From: Gryganskiella cystojenkinii
Lineage: Eukaryota > Mortierellomycota > Mortierellomycetes > Mortierellales > Mortierellaceae
DNA: 54,495 bases
Direction: 5' to 3'
NCBI GenBank assembly: GCA_015852425.1
Contig: JAAAIG010000172.1
Span: 1 to 54,495 of the forward strand
Below, piece by piece: positions 21,649 through 33,819 of this stretch (within the stretch, counting starts at the first letter, position 1; every line of letters starts with the position of its first letter). The translations under genes and the position numbers were made by a program. The notes beneath the pieces are model-generated. The model was not told the DNA's origin. It was given only the letters and a program-made list of their open reading frames with translations, and ran no database searches.

Positions 21649-24600
21649 CTATTCATGTCCGTAGCTATTCTCGTCCTCATCGTCCTCATCACCATGGCCG
21701 GCTCTCCTCAACAAAATCTAGAGAGGGGTACAAGCAGAGTAAATACATGACTGCCAAGCACACTGCACCAGTATCTGTTTCATTTCCAAAGGTACATAGT
21801 ATAACGAGTTTCTTACCTGAAAGTCTGTGATCTGAGGCAGGTAGGCGCAGGTACTCAGGTCTAGAATATAAATGTCATCAAAGACCGTTTGGCCATCGTA
21901 CCCTCCAAACATAAACAGTCTCGAATCGTACAACAACGAGGCATGGTAACCCCGACCAGCAGGAGGAATGCCATAGACTTTGCGTGTTTCCCAGGACCAT
22001 GTTACTATTTAGCGAAAAAAATGAGACATGAACGTAATTAGAAAACAAATATGATATTGCATAATGAACGTCGAAGAGCTCGTTTTTTTTGTTTGATTGT
22101 ATTTTTAACAACAGCGCAAAAGAGCATTCATTGAACGTTTTCAAGAAACTCACCGAGGTTGAGCATCACAACGTCGCACGAGTAACAGCTGCCGTCGTGG
22201 CCTCCGACCACAAACAGATACGAGCCCACTTGGGTCGACGTATGGGATAATCTTGGCAACGCTCTGTTGATATCGATCTTGACCCATTCTCGCGTGTCTA
22301 TTTTGTGGTGTGATAAAAACAAATAGTATGAGCATGAGCCGTTCGTCATGTATGAGAGCTTGGCTCATATCCTCATCACGAAAAACAATTTCAACAGCGC
22401 GAGAGACACGCGCTGGTGGAGAAATAATATTTACCGAGATCCAGGACATGGACGTCCGAGAAACATTCATGTCCATCACTGCCTCCATAGACAATAAACT
22501 GAGATTTGATAAGGTTGCTGGTATGGTAGCCTCGAGCGATCGGGACCTGACCCGTGGTCTGGACCTCACTCCAGTGCATATCGGCCAGATCCAGTTTATA
22601 GGTGTCGTTCAAAGCCTGGACACCATCGCCACCACCAAAGACATACATCGAGTTGTTGTAGACACAGGTCGTGTGAGCTCTGCGTCGACAGGGTCGCTGT
22701 CCTGTCGTCTGGGGATTCGTCCAAGTGAGCGTATCTTATCGTGACAAAAAACAAAAAGAAAGAAAAATAATTGAAAAGTCCAGAGAAAAGAAAAGTCAGT
22801 CGATCGATCGAAAGATCCCAAGAAAAATCGTTCCTCGGAAGTTTTTTTTCTATGCTCCACTTCTTTTTTTTGGGCTTGCTTACCAGTGTCTAAGATGTAA
22901 ACCTCATTGAAATAATGAGGTCCATCGCCTCCTCCAAAGATATACAGCCGCTTGTTGTCTACCAGAGTTGAGGAGTGAGCACGGCAGGGTGGGGGGATCG
23001 ATCCAAATGTCTTTGGCTGAGACCAATGCATAGTGTCTAAATGAAAAAAATGGGCAATAGAAAATGAGTCCTCGCGAAAAGAAATAGAAATGAAAAGTCC
23101 CCGAGTCTCAATTGCATAGCACTGCTCCTTTCAAGAAAATGAACAAAGAGGAGATGAATTTGCTTACCAGCATCAAAGATATACAACGTGTTGAAACAAG
23201 TCTTTGCGTCCGTGCCTCCAAAGATATAGATAGACTCGCCCACCAAGTTGACTGTTTGCGCACGCAATTCTTTGGGTGGGATTTGTCCATGGACTTTGGC
23301 TCTGGACCAATGCATTGCCGGGGTCGGTGCTGGGGGGACCGTCGTACTTGGTCGGGGGACATTCGAGGGTTGACTCGGAGCCCTCATTCGATGTTGCTTC
23401 TTGGAGGAGGACGACGTAGATTCGCCTGCGGTATGGTTGCTCGTACTGTTGTTGTTTCCTTGAGAAGAGTGTTGGTGATGATGATGTTGTTGTTGTTGGG
23501 TCGTGGAGGAAGAAGAGGTCGACTCGGAAGGTCGGTGCCCACGTGCCGGTGTAGACACGATCGAGGTTGACGAGGAAGATGAGCCCTGATGGTGAGTATT
23601 ATTAGTGTTGCTGCTGTTGGACGTCGTTGCCGGCGTATCGGCACTAGTTGGCTGAACTGTAATCGATGAAGAAGAAACATCCAGTCCGATTACATTGCTC
23701 ATCTCCATAATCGGTCCAGTACTTGATCCAGAGTTATGTCCTCCTGCACCGTTTACATCGGCCCCTGATCCAACAGAAGACGAGAATGAGTTGTTTTGCA
23801 TGTGTGATCGCTGAGCGTTACCACTATTGCTGTTTGAGGGGCGGGCGCTGGCGCCTGATCCGGACGAGGCGGGTGAAGAGTGACCGCTCGGCATTTGTTG
23901 ATATTGTTGCTGTTGGTAGTGTTGCTGGTACTGCTGTTGAAACTGTGTTGAGTCTGAAGGGACCGAGCTTGAGGAAGAAGGGTATGCTTGTTGTTGGTGT
24001 TGTTGTTGTTGCTGTCCTTGTGATCCAGATGGCAACATCCCAAACATGCCAGTAGAAAGACCTCGGCTATGTTTGATAGTGGTCGAGAAGAAGCTGTTGT
24101 TGCTGTTCAGACCTTCGCCTCTGTCGTCGTTGGTGCTGTTACTGCTGGTACCGTTATGAATGCTCTGATTGACGGTGTTGTTGAGGATACTGGTGCTAAC
24201 AATATGAGCCTCTCGACTGTTACTTGTTAAGCTGGAGAAGCTATGATTGCTGTTGATACTGTTGTTGCTTGTATCGGCGGCGGATATGTTTTGAGGGGTT
24301 GCGTGCGAGCTTCTCCGACGTTGGTGATGCGAAGTAGAGGATGAGCGGGAAGGGTATACGGGTTGAAAGTCCTGTTGAGATTGTTGATAGCGGGCTTGAG
24401 GCTGGTGGTGGTACTGATGGTCAATGATAACTGATCCAGACGGAATGGCTGAGAATGAGGAATGAATGCTTGAGACGGGAGAGCGGGTACTTCTGACCGG
24501 GGATACTGGTGGTGAGTGCAGAACGCTGTGTGTTGATATTGTTGTCGCAGTTGGAGGGAGAAATGGAGGGAGAGAGACAAAGGGGAATGAATAGAAGGAA

Positions 24601-24692
24601 GAGAAAATGGAAGAGAGAGGAAGAGAGGAGATCAGATTGATTGGTTGTACGATGATAAGATCAATGGGAAGGGAATGAAGAATTTTCCCCAT
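21649..24692 (-). CDS. Kelch-repeat protein with long disordered N-terminus and acidic tail
   Basis: Exons are 24692-23168, 23036-22884, 22734-22435, 22297-22154, 22004-21817 and 21717-21649; all internal phases close, for about 792 residues. The first exon is mostly Ser/Asn/Gln/His-rich and ends in the first kelch blade (MHWSRAKVHG to IYIFGGTDAKT). Later exons each carry one or two blades with the pattern W...G..P..R..H......YVFGG.DG........LD, for example SMYVFGGGDGVQALNDTY and FIVYGGSDGHECFSDVHVLD. Six blades predict a beta-propeller for protein binding. The last exon is a short acidic tail (GDEDDEDEN). Four internal introns interrupt the same phase at blade edges, as expected from blade duplication. 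The start is uncertain: the ATG at 24692 has a poor context and the first ~60 codons are CT-rich, so the true start may differ. Partners cannot be predicted. Confidence 0.82.
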
Positions 24693-25816
24693 CAAAGAAA
24701 AGTTCTTTCTCACTTTTTGATTTTTTCTTTTCCCGCCCAACCCCCTGGTCCTGTCTTGTCTTTGTGTGGTCGTCGATCCAATTCGGTCAGTTGAACGCAC
24801 ACACTCCGGTTGGTTCAAGCACTGGCATACACACACGCGCACCACATACACAACATCGTCATTATCAGCCATGTGGAGAGTGATGGTCGACAAAAAAGTA
24901 GACCATCTCTGTGTTTTCTCATCGTCTCTTTGTTCATTCAGAAATATTACCGAGATGAAGGCCGACTTCCCGATGTCAGTGGGCTGGTCGGTGGTGTCTC
25001 ATCTATTGGGACCGTGGAATACACCATTGTTCGTCGAAAAAAAACGCGATTCTATTACAGATGCTGTGCCTCAAACTGAAGCCGAGGACTGAAAAAAGAT
25101 AAAAAGGGGGACTCCTTGCTGTGGACAGACACTTTTTGAGGGGGAGGTCAATTGTTAAAAAACGGTGTGATGATTTTGCGTTCTTAAGTCGATAGCTTGG
25201 ACAGGGGTGGAGGAGCAATTGAGAAAAGCAGAGAAAAGGTAAGGAAGAAAGAGCTGGCAAAGAAAACACACAAAATAAACTCCCAAGTTTACTTTTGTTC
25301 GCCTGTTGGTGTTTTTTGATTCCATCGTCTCTTTTCTTCCACAAAAACAACACACACGCAACAAACGGCGCGGGATGCAAAGCGGAAGGAGGGCCAACAG
25401 GCCAACAAGTCGGGCGTGTCTTTGGGATTGTGTTTCGATTTGCGCACAAAAGAGCACTTCCTCCTTCCACAGGGTTGACCATGCTTGTTTGTTGTTGGTG
25501 AAATGACACCAGTTTTTTTTGTGAGCACTGCCTTTTTTTTTCTCCTTCAGGATGGGAAAATTGAAGCGAGTAAAGGCAGAGTAGATCCTTGATGATGATC
25601 ATTGTTGGATCTGTCGACTCCAGCTCAAAGAGCAGAGGAAACGAATGAACAGGCCCAAGCATGGGATGAGAAATACTATTTACAAACGTTTATTGCAAGA
25701 ACGTGTCTTTGATACAAACCGAACAGTTTTTTTTTTTTTTTTTGGTGTGCGTCCTTCTTGAGTTCGAAGTGGTTTCAGTTGCAAAAAGGAATGCCATTTC
25801 GCCCTTTTTACTCTCT
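24693..25816. other. Intergenic, no gene supported
   Basis: 5' region of the kelch gene and 3' region of the DUF1761-type gene. Open frames on both strands read as low-complexity or shadow sequence. A T run at about 25727-25743 lies near the DUF1761 3' end. Confidence 0.4.
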
Positions 25817-26742
25817 TTAGTGAGTGCCCCACCAGTGCATGACACAGGCCAGCAAGATGGTGCTGCTGAAGCCGCTAAGGTACTTGAACTTTTGAAGATC
25901 GCAAGGACGCTTCTCCCACATGGACTCTGAAGTGACAAAGGGGACGATGACACCAAAGTACAAAAAGGCTCCGAGCTGAGCAGCTTGAGATATGGTACGG
26001 GCTTGGGTCAAGTTCAAAAGCAATCCAGTGAACCAGGCCTAAGTGCAAGGTTGTCGAAAAAGATGCGGGAGAGAAATCAAAAAGAGGGTCGAACGACAAG
26101 TTAGCATTCTGGACTGGTATTGGATGGGGTTGATGGGATCATGTACTCGTCATTCATACAGTCGGACAATGGTTTCGAGCTTTTCAAGGTTCGCTTCTCC
26201 TTACTTTTCCTGCATTCAAAACAAACTCCTTGAGGAGCATAACAGGCAAGTGGGCCTTGGGATCTTCATCGCCCATCCAGCTTTTACCACCTTTGTCCTG
26301 CAAAACAAGAAAATAAAGAAGAAATAGTATGAGTCAACACGTTTGTCCAAAATTCTTTGCCATGGTTTTGGCAGAGACGGATGCACCTCTACTACGCCCA
26401 GAAATAATAAAAAAAAGTTTGTGTTCAAGTGCCATTATCGAGTTGGGCCAAGATGGTCTCTTTGTCCCACAAGAGGTTTTAAGTTTTTTCTTTCTTTACC
26501 TTGTTCATGGCATCAAGCCAAATCTGGCCAAAGAGAGGACCATAGACCAAAGCTCCTGCGAGTTGGTTGTAGAGGGCGCCGACGACTTGTTGAAGTAAGA
26601 TAAAGGGCGCATCAGTACACTCGGACGAACAATAATAAAAAAGGCGACTAGGCTCAATCGCGAATTTTTTTGAGAATAAAGTCAGTTGGCGCGTTCTAGA
26701 CTTACCGACGGCTCCTCCGTTCACGAAAGGAATGTGGATCAT
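25817..26742 (-). CDS. Small four-helix membrane protein, DUF1761-type
   Basis: Exons are 26742-26706, 26585-26500, 26297-26205 and 26038-25817, giving 145 residues with all phases closing. The architecture fits the DUF1761 family: a short helix, VVGALYNQLAGALVYGPLFG, a Lys/Gly/Asp-rich loop (DKGGKSWMGDED), a helix LLLNLTQARTISQAAQLGAFLYFGVIVPFV, then a C-terminal segment with the pair SSTILLACVMHWW. The size (about 130-150 residues) agrees. No enzymatic residues are recognisable and the function of the family is unknown. The short first exon (37 nt) starts at the only in-frame ATG. It is divergent from the RFC gene across 403 bp. Confidence 0.8.
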
Positions 26743-27145
26743 ATTATGTAGGGTTGTTGCAGTGCGGAGTGAATAGTACGAGTGAGTACGTTGACAACAG
26801 AAGAGAAAAGTGAGAAGAAATGAATGTGACGATGCAAGAACAACGACAACAGCAACATGCAGGAATGAACAGCGTTCTCTTCCACACCACCAGTTGAGAC
26901 AATTTTTTTTTCTGTTCCACTTTCTTGAGACGCGCTGGCAGCGTCTTTGTGACCGTCATTTCTCCAGCACCTCGTTAAGGGTGTACAGCCTTGTCGCGTC
27001 TCCTCTTTGCCAACAAACAACGCATCCATTCTCGCCAGAGATTGCCACCAACTTGTTTTCTCTCATCAATCAAAAAGGGCGACAAGAGCTGGACCAAAAG
27101 GAACAGGAATTTCTCTTTCCATCACATACTACGCACCATCACAAT
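26743..27145. promoter_or_regulatory. Divergent promoter region between the DUF1761-type gene and the RFC gene
   Basis: 403 bp shared upstream region of two divergent genes. No clear TATA box; short pyrimidine-rich leaders flank both starts. Confidence 0.4.
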
Positions 27146-28832
27146 ATGTCCTTCTTTGCCAAACGTACAACGGCTGGATCGTCCTCGGCCGCTGCAAATG
27201 CCGCCGCCGCTGCTGCAAACAAGCCGTGGATTGAGAAATAGTGAGTGACAATGCACCTGCACCTGTTGAGGACTTCAGGAATCGTAACATCTCCTCGGTT
27301 TCGACCACTTGTAAAGACAGACTGGATTCACAATTCAATAGGGAACTCAATGACCCCACCATGGAGTCTTTCGAGATGTCGAGGATCAACTCGCTGACCT
27401 TTCTTTTCCCTGTTTTTTTTTTTTTTTTAAAAAAAATCCGTAATATAAATAGCCGACCAAAGACCATGGATGACATCAGTTCCCAGGAACAAGCTGTCGC
27501 TGTCTTGAAAAAAACCATGGAATCACAGAATGTACGTATCTTTTTCATATCCCCAGAAGCGATCTCGATCATGCTCCTCTTGATCACGACCCTCTAATAA
27601 CATCTTTTGTCTCGTTGCCTTCCACACAGCTGCCTCACTTACTTTTTTATGGGCCTCCAGGAACTGGAAAGACCTCAACGATTCTGGCGCTCGCAAGAGA
27701 TATCTATGGGTATGTCGCAATGCTGCATTACTTCGCTCCACCTCGGATCAGCTTTACAATATCGTGTTCCTGACCTTCCTCTCAATTATTTCGACGCTTT
27801 TCATCTTTTAGACCCGAGATGATAGGCTCACGTGTTCTGGAACTCAACGCCTCGGACGAACGTGGTATTCAGGTCATTCGTGAAAAGGTGAAGAACTTTG
27901 CCCGATCCACCGTCTCACATAACATTGGGTAAGTGAACAGAAAAAAAAAAGTGATTTCAACACAACTTTGACCCTTCATCTAACTGTGGCTTCTACCTCG
28001 TTTCCCTTTAAAATACTCAGATCTCAGAATTGCCCACCTTACAAGATCATCATCCTGGACGAGGCCGACTCCATGACATCGGATGCCCAGTCAGCATTGA
28101 GAAGAACTATGGAGACATATTCGAAATTGACTCGATTTTGTCTGATCTGCAACTATGTGACCAGAATCATTGAGCCTTTGGCATCCCGTTGTGCAAAATT
28201 CCGATTCAAACCCCTGGAGGAGAAACACAGCAAGGATCGCCTCGATTTTATCTGTGCGCAAGAGAACGTCAAAATCTCACCAGAGGCGACCTTGAGTCTT
28301 ATCCGGATCTCGGAGGGTGATTTGAGAAAGGCGATCATGTACTTGCAATCCGCTTCACGGTTGATTGGCAAGGATAACGAGATTGGTGTGGACGTCATTG
28401 CCGATATTGCAGGAGTAAGTGTCAAAGGCGTATCGAAAAATCGGATCTTGGAGAAAATTATGCGGATATTTTGAAGCAAATATGTCATACTCGATTGACT
28501 GACAAATGATCCCCGTCTTCTTACCATTGATAAAAAACGAATAGACGGTACCGGAGGACGTGATCGATGGTCTGGAAGCATGCTGGCGTACTAAGGACTA
28601 TAACAAGATCTCGAGTCAGGTCATGGACGTCGTTGCGGATGGCCACTCGGCCTCGAGGGTGCTCGCACAGTTACATAGTCGTCTGCTGAGGACCGACTCC
28701 TTGAGCTCGATCCAGAAGGCACAGATTGCCGAGGTCTTTGGAGACATGGACAAGGCTCTTTGCGACGGTGCGGACGAGCAGTTGCAGTTGTTGAACATGA
28801 TGACCCGTGTGGCTACCATTGCTGCTGCATAA
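27146..28832 (+). CDS. RFC2: Replication factor C small subunit (human RFC4 / budding yeast Rfc2 type)
   Basis: A subunit of the AAA+ clamp loader that places PCNA on primed DNA. Exons are 27146-27240, 27453-27531, 27630-27709, 27812-27928, 28021-28414 and 28545-28832, giving 350 residues. Motifs are KPWIEKYRPK, Walker [10 protein letters not shown] (66-74), [10 protein letters not shown], Walker [10 protein letters not shown] (135-142), RRTME, sensor 1 [14 protein letters not shown] and the SRC motif A-SRC (179-181, arginine finger), then [23 protein letters not shown] text and the SRC context match the RFC4/Rfc2 orthologue group better than the Rfc3, Rfc4 and Rfc5 groups of yeast, but the assignment among small subunits is by motif reading only. 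The N-terminus is an Ala-rich extension of about 25 residues. Introns are short, and the first holds a long T run before its acceptor. Confidence 0.95.
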
Positions 28833-29004
28833 GATGAGGCTACTTTCACCCATTCACCTATTTCACCAACTAAACCAAAGAATAAGCCTCGTTGTAGAAA
28901 TGTTAGCCTTCTTCTGTTTGTTTTTTGAACAATTGTTTATATGAAAAATATTATATGGGGAATACTAAGTTATTTTGGGGAAAGACGACATGAAAGAACG
29001 TGCT
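28833..29004. terminator. Convergent 3' region, RFC gene and paraoxonase-like gene
   Basis: 172 bp between two facing stop codons, AT-rich near 28930-28960. The 3' untranslated regions of the two genes probably overlap or nearly touch. Confidence 0.5.
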
Positions 29005-30868
29005 CTAGAGGGTGCAGTCCAAGAAACCAGACTCGTATTGACTGGAAACAAGAACACGATCGCTCTTTCCTTCCTTATCCGCAATGACGGCGATTGCAGA
29101 GGGAGTACCAAACTCGGAACCATCATGACTGATCTGGGGCTCGACAAAGTATTGGTATCTGTACTTGCGAGGTCTCTCCTCAGGGTCAAAGACAATGTCC
29201 TTTTGAGGCTTGGGACGGGTCTCCCCAACCCGGACAGGGTACAAGACCGCCTTCGAGACCACGAATCCAGCCTGCACCGAAGGTTTGCCCTCCTTATCCG
29301 ACAATTTCTCCTTCGCGAATGCCATATAATCGTTGTACTTGGGGTGCGAGACCGTCACGAGCGACTTGCCTACATGATCATAATCGATGCCGACATTGAC
29401 CGCCTTGGTGTTCAAAATCTCCTCGTTCATCATGCCGGGCCAAGCGACCTTGATACGCTGACGGGTATCGGCAGAGATGAGCTCTTCCTCTTGATGCTCT
29501 GCAGACAACATGTGGTTCCTGTACAAATCCAATGTACCGGCCTTGGCCTGAGCCAACCAAACAGAGTCCGACTGGTCCCCAGCGACCACACCTTGGGGCA
29601 TCTGGAAACGCCAGCCGACCTCCTGTGCGCGATCTGCACGAGCGTTGTAGTAGACGAGTGAGGAAGCAGGGAGGTTGTACTTTTCTTCATATTCACGCTT
29701 CCAGTCCGTGATATTGTAACCGTGATCGTTCGTGACAAAGAACGAAGGTGTATCATCATTCTGGTGAACCATGTCTGAGTTTGTGGCCGCAATCTTGTTG
29801 GCGGCAAAGAAATGTTCACTCGAGACGGTCTTCTTGTAGACCAGAGACTTGCGAGCAGGGTAGTAGTAAAGAACTTCGACACGGGGGACCTCAAGAGGGA
29901 CATGGTTCACGACCAAGATGACCACGCGGGCAGGGGTACCATCCTGAGCTGTAGGGGCGAAAGTGATACCGCTTGGGTGGAAGGGACCCGAAAAGTTCTT
30001 GATCGTTAACTTTTCGGCAGGCGATCCGGGCTGGAGGGGAGAACAGAGTGAGCAAGGACAAGGAGGTAGGAAGTTTCGGGTCAGCTACTGATTCGTGGTC
30101 CAATTCTTCAATTTCGAAGTTTGAGAGTGTCTGGCCTTTGTCGAATCTAGCGTAATATTGTTTTGTCATGGTTTTTTCTTTCTTGGCATTACCTTGGTCA
30201 TATCATATACCCAGAGGGCACCATCCTCCTTCATCTTGGACTCATCATACACGCTAGCGGCAAAGTTACGGTAAGGAAGCGAGGGATCACAGGCGAGGAA
30301 TCCCAAGTTGAGGTTACGCTGGATGCGAACATCATCACAGAAGCTGGGTCCTATTCATCAGAAACAAAAAAATATCCAGGTCTGTTAGAAACCGTAAACA
30401 TAAGACCGAGAAGGTAGATAACCCATTTGAAGAGGGGTTTTTTTTCCGATCCAATTCTCCTGCAGATCCAAGTTTCAAACAGTCCAGCTCATTTTTCTTT
30501 CTTCTCTTCTCCGACCTACGGGTCTCCTCAATCTACTCACCAGAAACGCGCAGGCATTTGTCCATGCCATAGTTCTGAACAACAGTCGGTCCCTCGAGCA
30601 AGGTTTTTGTTCTTTGCTCTAAAAGAAGAAGTAGGATCGATGAGAAAGAGGCAGCTTTTGTTAGTTTTTCTTTCTCAAAAACTCTGTTCTTTCGGTCGTA
30701 GTAACAATAAAACTGCAGAGTCATTTATAAAAGAGAAAAAACAACTCGTCAACGAAAAGACTTTCGCAAAGAGTTTCCAAGATTCAAAAACTTACGGGGG
30801 AGGTAGACAGCGACTCCCATCAGGGCAACGAGTGCACTGACGATCAGGATTGGGGTTGTTGGTGCCAT
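29005..30868 (-). CDS. Paraoxonase/arylesterase-like calcium-dependent beta-propeller protein, membrane-anchored
   Basis: Exons are 30868-30796, 30618-30541, 30350-30193 and 30030-29005, giving 444 residues with closing phases. The N-terminus PILIVSALVALMGVAVYL is an uncleaved signal or signal-anchor, as in animal paraoxonases. The body has the propeller features of that family: GITFAP, VVILVVNH, SEHFFAANKIAATNSD, FFVTNDHGYNITDW (matching the TNDH calcium-site motif), VAWPGMMNEEILNTK and a C-terminal ESGFLDCTL, whose Cys may pair with Cys near the N-terminus (DKCLRVSG or SFCDDV). The family hydrolyses lactones and aryl esters with a catalytic calcium. The length exceeds the usual 355 because of extra loops. 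Identity as a paraoxonase-like fold is likely; the substrate is unknown. Confidence 0.83.
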
Positions 30869-32244
30869 TTATAGGAATGTAATATGTGATGTGAAAGAAA
30901 GAAACGTTATACAAATTGCGGAGAGGCGGATCGCGTTATTGTTTTCGGATGGAGTTCGAGGAACTAATGAAGTTGGATGGGGAAGAGTAAGGAAGAGCAG
31001 AAGGCTAAGAGAAAATAGGAAAAAAGGAAAAAAGTGAAAAGGAGGAGAGGGCAAAGGGTATGTGGGCGAGTCGAAGGGAAAGAACAAAGAGAGTTCAACA
31101 GTCAGGTGTGTGCGACCAACAGAGTTGTGCGGCGAATGGACGAGTAAGATGTGATATTTTCCCCTTCACAAAGACCAGAGAAATATCACTTGGGCAGAGG
31201 ACGATCTGGTTCTTCACACGGATTGTTGATTGCTCTCACTTTCTCACAAAAGTTGTTTGCAAGGGAAGAACAGAGGGGGAGAGAAAGCGAGAGAGCATGA
31301 AAGACAGGTTCACTTGAATGAACCTTATGTTTCTTTTCCTTTTTCTTTTGGTTCCTGAGCGAATGAATCTCATTCATCCTGTGGCTCTGTCTGATTCGTG
31401 TGTTTTTGTCTCCTCTCTCTTCGCTTCCCTCCTACTCTCCGAGCATTCTTAATTTTTTTTCCCCTCTCGTTCTCATCCACCACGAGCAAATCCAATATTT
31501 GAAATACGCCATTTTCCCCATGGATTTTCGCAGAACGCCTTTCTTCGCACTCGAATATCAGAACACACGGTTCTCTTTTTTCTTTCATTCGATACTCCAA
31601 TAAATTACGTGGATGAAGGTTGAAGTCGAATGAAGGACCAAACACGTCCACTTCTTGTGCTCTACTTCATGGATGAGAGATCCGTTGAAACAAATTCTTT
31701 TGTGTCCTCTCGGGACATCATCCGTGCCGTCCGTGTGTCCACGCAATCCCTTTGCGCTCTCGCCCCACGCAAAATCGACTGCGTTTTTTTTTTTCCATTG
31801 GGGTTCCACCAACGCGATCGCTCACTTGTGGTTTGTCTGGCCCTCGTCTTCGTCTTCTTCTTTGTTGCGCTGGTCTTGTGCTTACCTCCAGCTCACAAAT
31901 TGTTGGCTTTCTATTATTTTTTTCGATCTTGTGTGTCGAGTGCTGCCTTCTTCCCAAGCGCTGGGCTGGCGTAACACAGACCAAGTGTCGTCCAAAATGC
32001 AACTGAGCAATTGTCAGGTTCATTCAAGGGATTTCTTATTCCTCGGCAAAAAAGCAAAAGACTGGAAAGGTTCCACGGATCGTATCTGTCGCCAATATTG
32101 CTTGATCAGAGAATACGCACAACTGAGCAGATTTATTAATACAGAAAAGAACAGGGGTTGCAATGTTGATTGGATATTTCTTCATCAAGAGTATGGATTG
32201 GGCTAATGTCGTATGCAAGAGGAAAATTGATTGTTGTCGTTTGT
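30869..32244. other. 1.4-kb intergenic region, no gene supported
   Basis: Promoter of the paraoxonase-like gene on the left, then CT-rich DNA, then the 3' region of SDE2. Overlapping open frames at 31630-32206 look like chance frames: they are rich in Phe/Ser/Leu from T runs and lack a plausible domain. Confidence 0.45.
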
Positions 32245-33524
32245 TTACTTCTTTGAACGAGACGCCTTTGTTGGCTTCTTGGCGACCGGTGCCTCAACGG
32301 CCTTGCCCTTGCCCTTGCCCTTTGCTTTGCTGCCCGCCTTTGGTGCCTCGACCTCCTCTTTCACCTCCTCTTGTTCCTCCTCCTCTTCTTCTTCGTCCTC
32401 ATCGCCTTCCTCCTCAGATGATTCGTAGTCCGACATGTTATCCCTAATGAACAAAGAATGAAAAGAAATAATTGCCGTCAAGACAAAATTCGGCGAAAAT
32501 AGCTGAATAAACAAAAAAGAGGTCCCTGGATGACTTACCACATGCTCAAAGACTTGACCGCAACCTTCTTCTTGGTCTCTGTCTCAATAAGCTTGCTCTT
32601 GCCTTTTGCTGAACTGCTTGAGACACTGGTCGACGACGAGGAACTGCCCGCTGCCTTCTCCTCCTCTTCATCGTCGGATCCAGATCCTGATGAAGCAGAA
32701 GAAGACCTTTTTCCTGCACTTGACGACGCTCCTACTGCAGCACCTCCGCCTCCCATGTACTTTGGCTTTAAACTCTCTTTGATCGCCTGAGCGACTGCAG
32801 ATTTGACTTGGAGGACATCCTGTTCATACTGCTCCTCGAATTCACGATCCAGTAATTTACGGGATTTTGTCGTCTGTCTCTCTGCAACCTCGAGTTTCTC
32901 CTCAATCTTGCGTTTCAACGAGTCCCGCTTGGCCTTTTCACGTTCAGGTTCCTTTTGGAGGTATTCTGCCATCCTGTCATGAAAAAATAGAGGATAGAAT
33001 TACATGGTGATCGTGATCAGTACTTTGCACTCGTTGGGAAAAAGGCACACATTGCACATATAGCTCGTATTTTAGACACAACAGGGCTGAAATAAAAGAT
33101 GGATAAGAAAGCCTTACTTCTTGGCATCGTTCACAGTCTTGATACGACGACCCGAGAGATCTCGACAGGCATCTGTATTTGTGGGGCCCTTGGAGGCATT
33201 CATGCGTCCACCGGCGGCACGCAACATACTACCAAAGCCTCCCTTGCCACCGTTCATCCTTAGCGACAAGCTCAAATAGCGAAGACTTGATGTTGAAGTT
33301 GTTGAGGGGAAGAGTGGCACGTCGCCATGGCTCTCTTGTTGTTGTGAATCCTCAAGGGAAGAGAGAAGGGGCAAGCCTCCACTGGTCTGGATGCGTTGGT
33401 CCTCCAGAGGAATGTGTAACATGTCCTCGAGTCGACATTGGAGGTCAAAGACGGTGGGGTGTGAATCCTTTGGGAAAGCAATCGCCACAGACTTGGCGCC
33501 AGGGATGGACACGATGGCTTCCAT
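32245..33524 (-). CDS. SDE2: SDE2-like ubiquitin-fold splicing/genome-stability factor
   Basis: Exons are 33524-33118, 32973-32539 and 32443-32245, giving 346 residues with phases closing. Residues 1-93 form the ubiquitin-like part ([29 protein letters not shown]) and end in the diglycine processing site [19 protein letters not shown], with the Gly93/Lys94 cut expected from work on Sde2. The next part, GGRMNASK...[22 protein letters not shown], is the highly conserved Sde2 core. Later residues are a charged helix ([19 protein letters not shown]), a Ser/Glu-rich linker, an acidic patch and a Lys-rich end. The family's activated C-terminal part binds the spliceosome in yeast and acts in replication control in animals. 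No SAP domain is visible at the C-terminus. The Ser-rich insert between the fold and GGKGG is longer than usual. Confidence 0.93.
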
Positions 33525-33819
33525 GGTTATTGTGTGTTTGTGGTGTTGGTTGTTGTTTTTTGAATGGATTCGTTGCTCTGGTTTGATGATGGGCTTTTAT
33601 CTGTCCTGATGCGATGTGAGTGGAGCTGATTGTGGAAATGAAATGTAAAGTGCACAGCTCTCCATTACTGCTCACTCACGAAGGAGCGCACGAGTTTTTT
33701 TAAGAAAAAAAGCAAAGCCACTGAGCAGCACGCCACCAAATTGATTCAAACAATTTATTTTTGTTCAACAAAACTTACAAAAGAGACAAAGTTGTAAACG
33801 TGTTATCTGAATATGTCCG
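33525..33819. other. Short intergenic region
   Basis: 295 bp holding the SDE2 promoter and the 3' end of the long helix-rich gene; no gene seen. Confidence 0.4.

Noticed and set aside
31630..32206. Overlapping open frames on the plus strand
   Set aside because: Phe/Ser/Leu-rich translation from T runs, no motif, no splice logic.
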